From: Lepidodermella squamata | Taxonomy: Eukaryota; Gastrotricha | DNA length: 64,000 nucleotides | NCBI GenBank assembly: GCA_047495785.1 | Contig: JBLDXI010000030.1 | Location: 124,001-188,000 of the forward strand | Direction: 5' to 3' | Shown: one piece after another, positions 23,724 through 34,147 of the stretch | Layout of the letters: every line of letters starts with the position of its first letter | How positions within the stretch are numbered: the first letter of the stretch is position 1 | Made by a program: the position numbers and the translations under genes | The notes under the pieces: model-generated | The model's input: the letters and a program-made list of their open reading frames with translations, nothing else | What the model was told of the DNA's origin: nothing | The model's database searches: none

Positions 23724-24896
23724 ATGCTTCCTCACCCGCTATTCATGTTGATGGTTGTAGATGCTGTAATGTCAGAGGCCGCATTTTGGCCGCATGAAGG
23801 GTTATTAAAGCAACACTTTGCGAATAGTTGCGGCATTCTAACGGATGCAAGGCCAGTAAAACGTGGCGGCGATGCAATAGAGATAAATATTGTGTTCAAC
23901 CCAATTCGTTTGCGGCAACTCGACGAACGCGAAGAGAGGCTCAATACTCTGCTTATATTTTCGATCAACTACCAACACCCATGTGTTAGTTGGGACCCTC
24001 AAGATTGGGCTGGCACTCGGCAATTTCGAGTTGATACCTCTGAAACCTGGAGGCCTTCCCTCTTCCTTATCAACGCAGATTCTGACATGTCGATGAAAGA
24101 ACCCTACGAGAATTGTGCTGGTTTTGCGTTCTATAGTTCTGGATTCGTTAGCATGGTAACAAGCGTCAGCCTATCCACTTTCTGCTTGCTTGAGTAATGC
24201 TCAATTCCATTTATTCCCTTCTTGTAAAACCAAAAACCGCTTTTTCAGTCTCGAAAAGTTTCCTTTTGATACTCAAAAGTGTCCAGTGCTGTTTGAGTCA
24301 AACGAAAGAATCGATGTTCAAACAATCACACTGAATGAAACCTACTCAAGCATCACAGACTCCGCGGATGCTCCGTTCATTTCTCCAACTTCAGTGTTGG
24401 CTCAGAAAGGGTTACATACGAAGCCTATGCGGATTCATCCTATGATCGGGTCTTTTTCGAAATCGAAATACGCCGTAAGCCTGGCTCTTACGTAGTCAAC
24501 ATTTTCTTCCCATGCTTTGCTCTGTCTGCCCTTCTGTTCATGTCAGTTTTCATCGAGCCAGAAGCGCCTGATCGAGCAATGTACTGTGTCACTCTGCTGC
24601 TCGCATTTTCCGTCCTGCAGTCAAGCATAGTGGACATGATCCCAAAAACAAGCGTAATACCCTACGCTGTAATGTTTGTTACAGCTCAGCTGTCAGCCGG
24701 AGTCATACTATCATTGTACTCACTGGTCGCTATTTGTTTAGCAACAAAATCGTGGTGCCGACGCAAGCTGTTTTATGGCCCTGAGTATCTGGCAGGTGTT
24801 AAGTTCATCAGAGTTCTGGACGCAATTATCTATGGAATTAATGGGACAATGCTGCTAATCGCTGACTCGATCATTTTTGCGCGCATGTTGCATTGA
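23724..24896 (+). pseudogene. Cys-loop receptor paralogue with 23-nt frameshifting deletion
   Basis: Exon 1 (23724-24193) encodes a signal peptide and the N-terminal ligand-binding beta-sandwich. Exon 2 starts at 24249 after a 55-bp intron. The Cys-loop is intact across the junction, C-LLDLEKFPFDTQK-C, with the diagnostic 13 residues between Cys. Compared with the intact copy at 28419, 23 nt are missing after PFISPTSV (about 24396-24402, just before M1). Reading then continues in another frame, in which M1 to M4 are open to 24896 (ALLFMSVFIEPE..., MIPKTSVIPYAV). Everything else is preserved, so inactivation looks recent. A 12-nt GT...AG stretch at the site is too short to be an intron. Confidence 0.8.
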
Positions 24897-24928
24897 CACT
24901 GGGATGAGCTGGCTATAAGCTTATGATA

Positions 24929-25789
24929 CACCTTTTTTCCTTTGCAATTTCATTATTTTCGTTAAAGAAAAACGCGTTTATTTTTTCATGATCATCAGCG
25001 TATTCATTTAATTCATTTTCTTACTTTTTTCTACCAAAGAATTTACTCGATCTTCGAAGGTTCGCTGTATGCGAATACGAAACCCGAATGGAATGAATTA
25101 TATATCAAATTGAAGCTAGATATATAATCTTTTCAAATATTCGATCAGATCGGCAAAATCATTATTTGTTTCGCAGAAACTAAGCAGTAAGTAGAATGAA
25201 CTGCAAAGATGTTTTCCTTGGATAGTTTTTATATTTTATAGGTATAAGGCCCCTCCCTCCTCCCCAAAAATGATTAGAACAATCAGGCGAAGGTGATATC
25301 TCTAGTAGAAGCGATAGAACCTCAAAAAATTCGGCTTTAGTAGCATTTTGGGCAATAGCTTACGCGGGTGCTGAGGAAGTTTTCACAAATATTGCTTTGG
25401 TTTCATCATGAAATGATGAAATTAGCGAAGACTAAGTAATAGAATAGTTCCTTAGCAGTTATTTGTTGAAAAATAAACATAATTGTAGGTAAAATCAGAA
25501 GAAACTTTCCGAACAACCAGTCGGCTAAAACGTTGAATACCTTCAAGAACAAAATGGCATCCAGTATTTTAATATCACAGCTAGATAGATCAGATCTCTA
25601 GCTTCAATTTGATATATAGTTCATCCCATTCAGGTTTCGTATTCGCATACAGCGAACCTTCGAAGATCGAGTAAATTCTTAGGTAGAAAAAGTAAGAAAA
25701 TGAATAAAATGAATACGCTGATAATCATGAAAAAATAAACGCGTTTTTCTTTAATAAAAATAATGAAATTGCAAAGGAAAAAAGGTGTA
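24929..25789. mobile_element. Foldback element with about 193-bp inverted arms
   Basis: The left arm (24929-25121) begins at 'caccttttttcctttgc'. The right arm (25597-25789) ends with its reverse complement. The arms match almost throughout, including a 'cgaaccttcgaagatcgagtaaattc' segment, with a few mismatches. The roughly 475-bp spacer has no gene. It is a non-autonomous inverted-repeat element. Confidence 0.8.
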
Positions 25790-26577
25790 GCTGTTTGGAT
25801 GGACTATTGATTAACAAAAAGAGAAATAAATAACATGTAGATAATCATTGGTAAATCATAGACAGACGCATGAAAAATAACTTGATTTCTTTTACTATGA
25901 AGACCTCGGGGACCTTCGAGACATTAGCACAAAACAAAATGCCTGAGGTCAATCCAAGTGGATATCTTTGATCAGGAGCAATAACACTATGTTTCTTGAA
26001 TACATTTTGATCTGAAGCGGAGAAGCGGTACAACTTACATCATCGATTGTGCTGAGGTCGTGTGATGACGAAGCCTGCTTGCCATTGGCAACAGTCGGGC
26101 AGGCGTCAGGCGTTCGATTCCGAATTGTTTTCTGGAGATGATGGCTAGAAAAGGTCATCTGGCGGGGGTTCAGGGTTAAATTCACGTGCCACTGAAGCTT
26201 CTGTCTCATCGAAAATCACCGCATTCATCGATCAATATGTCAACTGCCAGTCGTTTCAAATTACCTATTCAAATATTAGCGCAGATGTAATCTAATTTGA
26301 ATTTATCTTTTTCTATACCTGTTTTCTGTTTATATACCAAAATAGAATATAGGAAATTTTCCGTCAAATGAATATGGGGTTCTCACGTGAAAAGAATAGA
26401 ATACAAATCCGAGTACCAAAACTACCAGAAATAAATTGCGGCTTTATCCAGGTGCCTTTTGCTCTCTTTTATGCGATTTATCGCCATAAGATACACAGGT
26501 TCGATGCCCGCAGAATCTGTGCAAACACTAGATAAGTTTTCGGAATAGTGAATGCATACAAATTGCTGGCATGTATC
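25790..26577. other. Intergenic, possible minus-strand orphan exon
   Basis: A minus-strand frame at 25949-26209 (about 60 codons before a GTAAG donor near 26037) could be an isolated exon, but I see no partner exon or domain. The stretch 26480-26577 resembles the upstream region of the Cys-loop gene at 23724. Confidence 0.25.
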
Positions 26578-26869
26578 TACAGGGTGACTTTTTTATAGTG
26601 GAAATAATCTTTGTTAGCATTAATCGGGACTAGTACTGTCTAGTATTGCGAGTACTTGCACTGCACTAAAGTCGATTTCTCCAAACTCTTCAAACTCTAT
26701 CTGATAATTATCGCGTAATACCAGGCCATTCATAAAATTTTATTGCTAGCACGAGTTCGTTAAGTTTGGAGAAATCGACATGCAAGTACTCGCCATACAA
26801 AGATGATTCAGTACTAGACGCAATTATTGCTAACATGGATTATTGCCACTATAAAAAAGTCACCCTGTA
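26578..26869. mobile_element. Tc1/mariner-type MITE with CAGGGTGAC ends
   Basis: The terminal inverted repeats start CAGGGTGACTTTTTTATAGTGG at 26580 and end with the reverse complement at 26867. A TA target duplication flanks both sides (26578-26579 and 26868-26869). Inner inverted segments ('ttggagaaatcgac') are also present. The element is 288 bp and non-coding. CAGGGTG ends with a TA duplication are typical of Tc1/mariner-derived MITEs. It sits in the upstream region of the Cys-loop pseudogene that follows. Confidence 0.9.
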
Positions 26870-26946
26870 GTTGTTTGACTAGCGATATTGACCTGAAAAA
26901 ATTCGACTTGAAGCGATGAGAAATGAAACTTATATTGAATTTAAGT

Positions 26947-27758
26947 ATGCTTCATCTCTGGCTTTTAATGTTGATTGTCGTTGAAGCTATAATCTCAGAC
27001 GGCTCATTTTGACCGCATGAAGAGTTATTGAAGCAACACTTTGCAAATAGTTGCGGCATTCTAACTAAAGCTAGACCTGTGAAGCGCGGGAGTGAAGCCA
27101 TCGAGCTGAGCTTCATCTTCAATCCCATCCGTTTACGGCAGCTCGATGAACGCGAAGAGAGGCTTAATACTCTGCTGATTTTTTCGATAGCCTACCAGCA
27201 CCCGTGTGTCAAATGGGACCCTCAAGACTGGGGTGATACCCGGCAATTTCGAGTTGACACATCGGAAACCTGGAAACCTTCAGTTTTCCTAATGAATGCA
27301 GACGCTGAGGGTTCAATGAGAGAACCCTACGATAATTCGATTGGTTTCACGTTTCTTAGTTCTGGAGATGTTACCATGGTAACAAGTGTCAGCATTTCTA
27401 CGTTCTGCTTGCTCAAGTAACTGTCTTTTCTTTCTATCACATTATAAGCATTGGCAACTTTCACAGTTTTGAACAAGGTTTCCTTGTGATACTCAGCAAT
27501 GTCGAGTAATATTCGAGTTCAACGAAAGAACCGATGTCCAAACAATGACACTGAATGAAACCTACTCAAGCATCACAGACTCCGCGGATGCTCCCTGCAA
27601 CTAAGCCGTGGTACCGACGCCACCCGTTCGGTAGCCTCAAGTGCCTGGCAGGTTTTGAGATCATAAGGGTTCTAGATGCGATTATTTATGGAATGAATGG
27701 GATGATGTTGCTAGCCGTGGACTCGTTCATGTTCGCACGCATGGTTTATCAATACTGA
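26947..27758 (+). pseudogene. Cys-loop receptor pseudogene lacking M1-M3
   Basis: The start ATG at 26947 and the N-terminal domain match the copies at 23724 and 28419. An in-frame TGA at 27010-27012 replaces the Trp of the F-W-P-H segment. Exon 1 ends at about 27419 (CTCAA|GTAACT). In the second exon two extra G bases in the Cys-loop (about 27477-27480) shift the frame. A deletion then joins the 'GACTCCGCGGATGCTCC' region directly to the M3-M4 loop at about 27594, so M1, M2 and M3 are gone. The end, with an M4-like segment, is still open to 27758. It cannot encode a channel. Confidence 0.85.
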
Positions 27759-28418
27759 CAATGGACATCGCTCTTTCGATCCTTGAGGGTTATGAAACCG
27801 CGTTTTCATATTATTGTGGAGTAGATTACGAACGCGTCAAACGGTCATTTTAGTGTGTTGGGTGTTGGAACTCTGTATGTCAACTGAATTCGACCAGCCG
27901 CCGCAGCCGCCCCCGATGAAGTTGATGGATACGATGAATTCGAAATTCGATCATGGTAGGCTCAAGTACCTTGTAGAATAGATTGGTTACGGGCCTGGAG
28001 ATTGCAAATGGGAACCTGCTGGCAATATCGTGACAACATCGTGGCAACATCTAGTAGCCGAGTTTCACCCGAGAAAGCCGGCACCATGTCAGATATTTGC
28101 ACATACTGGTTGACGCTTTTAATCGAAAGCTGACCAATATGGAACTTTGAAGAGGTTGGGAGTTCAACCAAAACGCCTCCCGAAGACGCACAAATAATTT
28201 ATTATTCAAATATTTTTCAAATATTTAAAAAAAGTAGGCAAGCGAATAAGGTTGCAATTCACTAAAGGCTGGGGAAACTGAGGAATATATACAAACAAAT
28301 AACACGTATGCAGGGAGTTTTAAATAAAATATAATTGCCTTGTCGACAATATTTGCATTACAGTAGACCTGACAGCTGAAGGTATACAACCGGTAATTGA
28401 ACTAAGAATATATAAGCA
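27759..28418. other. Intergenic
   Basis: Short frames only; no domain, RNA or clear repeat recognised. It presumably contains the promoter of the intact Cys-loop gene at 28419. Confidence 0.4.
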
Positions 28419-29605
28419 ATGTTTTCTCATGCGCTTTTGATGCTGATAATCTTCGAGGGCGTGCTCTCGTTTATTCCCCCTGAAGAACAGTTGAAGCAAC
28501 ATTTCGCGAATAGCTGCAGCATTCTAACTGAAGCTAGACCTGTGAAGCGAGGGAGTGATGCCATGGAGCTGAGCTTCATCTTCAATCCCATCCGTTTACG
28601 GCAGCTTGATGAACGCGAAGAGAGGCTCAATATTCTGCTGATTTTTTCGATAGCCTACCAGCACCCGTGTGTCAAATGGGACCCTCAAGACTGGGGTGAT
28701 ACCCGGCAATTTCGAGTTGACACATCGGAAACCTGGAAGCCTTCAATAGTCCTTATCAATGCCGACTCGGCAACTTCGATGCGAGAACCTTACGATAATT
28801 CGGCTGGTTTCACATTCTATAGTTCTGGATATACTATCATGGTCACAAGTGTCGGGCTATCTACATTCTGCTTACTCGAGTAAGTCGGTCGCTAAATCTC
28901 TATATTCATGAGTAACCAGCATTTTACAGTCTTGAACAATTTCCTTTCGATACTCAAAAATGTCCAGTTATATTCGAGTCCAGCGATCAAACCGATATTC
29001 AAACGATGACGTTGAATAGAACTTATTGCAATATCACTGACACCGCAGACGCTCCATTCATATCTCCAACCGCTGTTTGGTCATTAGTCAGGTTCGGAAT
29101 TGGAGCAGAAAGGGCTACCTACGAAGGCTTTGGAAATGCATCGTTCGATCGTGTATTTTTCGAAATCGAAATACGCCGCAAACCTGGCTCTTACGTAGTC
29201 AACATTTTTTTCCCGAGTTTCGCCCTTTCGGCTCTGCTGTTCGGATCAGTTTTGATCGAGCCCGGAGAGACGGATCGCGCAATGTTTTGCGTCACCCTAT
29301 TGCTCGCTTTTTCTGTGCTGCAAACAAGCATTGTGGATATGATACCAAAGACGAGCGTAATTCCTTACGCTGTGTGTTTTGTTACAGCTCAGCTCTCAGC
29401 CGGAGTCATACTGTCATTCTACGCTTTGGCCTCCCTTTGTTTAGCAGCTAAGCCGTGGTACCGACGCACGATGTTCGGTAGCCTCAAATACTTACCAACT
29501 CTACAGATCATCAGGATTTTAGACGTGATTTTCTATGGAGGAGGTGGCATAATCTTGCTAATTGTCGACTCAATAATATTTGCCCGCATATTTCGTCATT
29601 CCTGA
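28419..29605 (+). CDS. Cys-loop ligand-gated ion channel subunit (intact)
   Basis: Exons 28419-28879 and 28930-29605 (50-bp intron, phase 2) give 378 aa. A signal peptide (HALLMLIIFEGVLS) precedes the extracellular domain, with the family pattern around W-D-P-Q-D-W ... ETWKPSIVLINAD. The Cys-loop C-LLDLEQFPFDTQK-C spans the intron. Four membrane segments follow: M1 (VVNIFFPSFALSALLFGSVL), M2 (RAMFCVTLLLAFSVLQTSIV then DMIPKTS), M3 (AVCFVTAQLSAGVILSFYAL) and M4 (IIRILDVIFYGGGGIILLIV). The M3-M4 loop is very short, about 25 residues. There is no vicinal Cys pair in loop C, so it is unlike a classical nicotinic alpha subunit. Ligand and ion selectivity cannot be assigned. AATAAA at 29679. It is the only undamaged member of its local subfamily. 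Confidence 0.9.
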
Positions 29606-29859
29606 GATAAGAACGCGGAAGACCCTTCATATGTTCTCGGACAGCTCATTGAATATTACTTGGTAGTTTTCTGAAACAAATAAAACAAAAGAGATGGAAT
29701 TTCGCTTCGCAACCACAGTGATCGAGCCGCGTATTGTTTGTCCTCAATTTGAGCCCTCGCTTGTTCTGAAACCTTTCTGATCAAGGATCAAGGTCTTTCT
29801 GAGGTCTTCGAGGTTTAAAACGTTTTTTATTCATGCGGCATTATGCAATATGATAACGA

Positions 29860-30153
29860 TGCGATATACGGGATAATTCCAGACGGTGTGCAAATAATCG
29901 AAGCCGCTTTTAACGTCCGTCGAGAAATCTAGAAATTAATGATATGTTTACTTGGCAATTTTTAAATTAAATTTTCCTGCAAAACAGTTAATTAAAATCA
30001 CGAATAACTTGCCAAGACGCGTTATTGCCTTGGCACCTGCGCTTACAGGTTGGCAAAGGCTTTAATTGTTAGCAAACTTTCAGGCGATGTGTATTTTTAA
30101 AGTGATACACTTTCTTGGTGAAAATTCAGATTGAACCTCTATGCGAATATCGG
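29860..30153 (+). promoter_or_regulatory. Conserved upstream region of paralogue 5
   Basis: This stretch aligns with 40495-40790 upstream of paralogue 6. Shared blocks include 'gggataattccag', 'gtttact..gcaattttaaa' and 'gcaaactttcag'. The last gives a splice-acceptor-like AG at 30083 (and 40713), about 70-80 bp before the ATG. This suggests a 5' UTR intron or a trans-splice site. Promoter function is inferred from the conservation. Confidence 0.45.
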
Positions 30154-33100
30154 ATGCCGAATTCGATGTGCGATTTACGCTTAACGTTTTTTTTGTTTTA
30201 CATTGCAACTGCTGGAGCTATTGAGGAATGCAAATGGAATACATCAACTTGCCAGACGAGCAGCGGGTTTTCGGCAAATGGAGCCTCTCAAGGTTTATCA
30301 TTTCTATCGAGCACCCCCGCGATTTTCAAGCTAGGGGAAGAATTATCTTTCATTTACGGAACAACCGTGAAGGTATTGTGCTCCAGGAGTTCTAACAAAT
30401 TCGATTTGTTGGGTCGTTGCAGCGACAACGGTTGGTGGACAAACACCATTGACTGCAAAGGTAACTACTTATTTTTCGATTGTTCAAGGCGATTATTTTA
30501 AATTATTTGCAAGCTGTTTATAATCAACCCACTGGAGACTGTGCGTGGAATCAAACCTTGAAATTTTACGGCTACATGATCAGCACGAACTCGGAAAAGG
30601 TCTGGACATCTTTTGACACCACGATGCCAGATAAATCTTTACCTGATCATACTGTCGTGAGAGTTTTCATCTGCCCAGATGGATCTTACCGCCAGACGAC
30701 GTGCCTCAACGGAAAATATCAACCCGACCCAACAGGATTCCGTTGCGGCAAAATTGAAGCATTTAGCGAGTCTAAACTTGTCGCTTATTGGCCGCTTGGT
30801 TGGGATACGCGGTTGCTGCCCCTGACCGCTGGCACGCCGAGCTTCAAGACGGTTGGGAGTGCAGCTTTCGTAAATCCATCGGTGAAAATCACAGAATTAG
30901 CTCACTCAGGGTATAAAGTTGGATCTACTACGTTCAAATCCCCAAAATACCTCAGCGCGACTGGGCTCACTGGAGTTGGAGGCCCTGTTTGGTCATTCTG
31001 TCTCTATTTTCAGCCGACAGACAATGGAGAATTGATGGCAATAGAATCTAGTGGTGGGCAGAGAATTCAAATATTCAGAAATGGCAATCAATTTGGTGCA
31101 GCAAGTGGGCCCGATAAAGCTTACGCCGATCATTTGAAATATGTCGCAAATGATTGGGTATTCCTTCTGGTCACTGTTGAGAATTCGGCGATTACAATCA
31201 CTGCTCTTACAACCGGGGGCTCGACGACCTACAGATCCTACAAAACAGCCTTCTCTGGAATTTCGCCGGAACATCAGCTGGACGTTTATCTTGGAAAAGG
31301 GTAGGTAACATCGCGTTTGATCATCGAATTTCAAACCTTTTTCCTGCAGAACTTCGTCGAATGCGGGAAGCGATTTTATTACGTCTTGCGTCATGTTTTT
31401 CAACTCGAACATGTCCAACTTTGCCGAAGTTCTATATAAGCATTGCATCAATGGTAATGAAGATATTTGATTGTTGAGATTCACTTTACCGTAATTGATT
31501 TCAGCTACATTCTACCCAGCTGGTACGTTAACAGGCTGCTCGAGTTGTGCTTGGACCTACGACACCTATCGATCGCTTCACATAGCCAATACAAGTCGGC
31601 CTTTCGTCGATTTTTTCGTTTTCCTATGTTACTCATCTTTTCTAGATAAGCTTTTCCGCCGTGGAGCAGCAGTGCTTACAGAGAATGGCCTAACAACCCG
31701 GCTTGCATTTTTGAATCAACAAGGCGCTGTCTGGTTGTTTGAAGTAAATTAGGATTGTTATTCGTATCTACATATAGTTACACCTTCAGTTTTCCAGCCA
31801 ATTAATTCCGCTACCCAGAATTGGCGCGTTGAATTTCATTTTATTGGTGATAAAGGATTGGGCGATTATGAGTTCTATGTCACGCCGTCGACAACAAATT
31901 CGTTTCACCCTGTTGATAGCCCAGTTGGCTTGAACCGATCGAGTTTTTGCGGGTTGCTTGTTCGGTATTCTACGCCATCCAAATTCGCTCTGTATGGAAA
32001 TCCCAGTCTGATAGATATCCGAACTGCCCTCCCGGCACCACTGACTGAGAAAACCAGTGCTACCTGGCAGTATCCTGTAATGGTTGCCATTGATAAGATC
32101 GGCGATGTCTTCTACGTCCATTCGAGGAGTGGGATGACTTTTGAAACCGTGCTAAAGGCAAGCTTCCCCACCTTCTCAAAAATAACCTCTCCCCTCTACA
32201 TCGGTATGGCCGCGATCTGGGGGCACTACAGCCAAACGGCTCCATTGTTTCCCTACCTGTATCAAATCAAATTCTACACCGATGGTCCTGTCGTGACAAC
32301 AAGCACCTCTACAACTTCAACGACTTCACACTCAACGGCCTCAAGTTCGTCCACAACATCGGTTACTTCGGTATCGACTGCATCGCAAAGCATTCCAGTG
32401 ACGACTTCTACAGAGGAGACTCCGATTGTTACCACAACTAATTCTCCTGACACGGATCCTACCGAGGGCTCCACAGATTCCTCAGGAATCGGGACAGGCG
32501 AGACAACCTCGCAGCAGCCTACAGATTTACCTACCACCACTGATTTTGAGACTACATCCGAAGTCACGCCAACGACTGAGCCTATGTCTGTAAACACCGA
32601 TACTTCTACTTCTACTGCTACAGCTGCTACTACAACTAATACAACTACTACTGCTACCAATAATCTAACTTCAATCACTTCTATAAGTTCAACAACTGCT
32701 ACTAAGAAAGGGGTTACCACTACAGCCAGTTTCAACTACGACTTGGACATGTCTCTCAAAGTTTACGGCGACAACATCACAATACCTGGGCAAAATCTCA
32801 CGGTGTCTTCAGAGCCATGGGATCCTAAGCTCAACCAGTCTGGTTCTGATGTATTCAAAGCTATGGCGAACTACATGCAGCCTCTCCTCGAAGATCTTAC
32901 CAACAAATCAGCTAAAGATTTGGGCGGAGAGGTGCAATATGTCAAAATCACTGGTTTCAGAAAGGGCAGCATAATATCTGACTACATTGTAGCTCTAAGA
33001 AGTTTGACGCAGCTAACAGAGAAGGAAATAGCTGAAAAGGTTAGCGCTGCAACGGAGAAACTGAAAACAAATGCAGTGCAGCTGTTAAACGGCCTCAGTG

Positions 33101-33306
33101 CTTCTCGATTAGGCGGATCAACCCTGGTGAAAGCATCGGGACCTTTGATCGGGAGCACAGTCGCAAATCTGAGATCGCCTGTTAACATTGCGCCTTCGAA
33201 GAGCGATAAAGCGAACCCGCCATCGAAAGAAACGTCATCATCAGGAACTAATCGTGGCCTAACTGGTTTCAGTCTCGTGTTAGCTTTGATTCCCATCTTT
33301 TTCTAG
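30154..33306 (+). CDS. CCP-LamG-SEA GPI-type surface protein, paralogue 5
   Basis: Exons 30154-30460, 30514-31300, 31350-31453, 31505-31594, 31646-31743 and 31798-33306 join to 964 aa with all phases consistent. I chose the ATG at 30154 because the signal peptide (LRLTFFLFYIATAGA) follows it. The two CCP-like modules (EECKW..., then GDCAWNQ...FICPDG...TTCLNG...RCGK) precede a LamG-like domain (LVAYWPL). A second sandwich-like region ends at LYQIKFY. The stalk (32270-32720) is an extreme Thr/Ser-rich stretch with acidic patches, likely O-glycosylated. The SEA domain at about 32740-33080 has GFRKGSIISDYIV. The C-terminus (GLTGFSLVLALIPIFF) ends in the hydrophobic tail, as a GPI signal does. AATAAA at 33347. 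Sister to paralogue 6. Confidence 0.87.
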
Positions 33307-34147
33307 ACTGTTTATTCTCATAGCCATCACCTTTTAAGAAAAAATGAATAAACTCGACTGTCTGTAGCGTAACAGCGAAACGAAGCAGCTTCGTATTCCT
33401 CATTTTATTCAGAAGCGGCATGATGCTTGGCTATTCCACCATAAACAGGAAATATATTGATAGGCAATATTGATTCAGACGTTAAAGGAAACGCAAACTT
33501 GATCACTATCAATACGGTTAAGTTAACAAATAACAAGTCTGATAGATTATAGATTATATAGCATCTAACGTGTTGAATATTCATATTATTTACATTATCA
33601 AAAATATCACTCAGCCGCTACACAAATTGATCAATAAAAACATTCGGTAGGTATTAAGCATGTTTTCAGCCCTTTTTCAGTTCGTCCATCTAGCGACCAA
33701 AATGCAATCTTGACGTTTTAGCTTGGCCACGTGCAGAATATGTAAATATTGTTCAGGCAAGAACTCGTATACATCCGGTTAGTGCTATCTGATGATACAC
33801 CTACAAATCAGAATAGAAACAAGTTAAGCTAGATATTGAGCCTTTGTGGAATCACACATTTGATCGGCTTAACACGAATAATACCATTGGCTCAACACGA
33901 ATGTCATAGTGAGCAGGAAAGTAAACTTCCCCGAAAGGTCAATATCATGCAAATCTCTAACACTTTTGCAATTTGAAATCCGTCAACTCGCCCAAAACTA
34001 GATGCAGAGTTATGACAAATTTAAAACTTACAGGGACTTTTGAGTTCATTGGTCGGTTCAGTCGTGTACCATGGCGGCGTCAAACTGTTTAGCGGTATAG
34101 CGTCGCCATCTATAAAGGTGTAAGCTAAGGAAAACATACAAGTTTAC
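33307..34147. other. Intergenic
   Basis: Convergent 3' ends of paralogue 5 (plus) and the EGF-lectin gene (minus). Poly(A) signal at 33347; nothing else recognisable. Confidence 0.45.

Noticed and set aside
24396-24410. GT...AG stretch that could remove the frameshift in the Cys-loop copy at 23724
   Set aside because: It would be a 12-nt intron, far below the 45-bp minimum seen here, and the comparison shows a simple 23-nt deletion.
26040-26125. tRNA gene suggested by 'gttcgattcc' near 26107
   Set aside because: No A box at the right distance and no acceptor-stem pairing.
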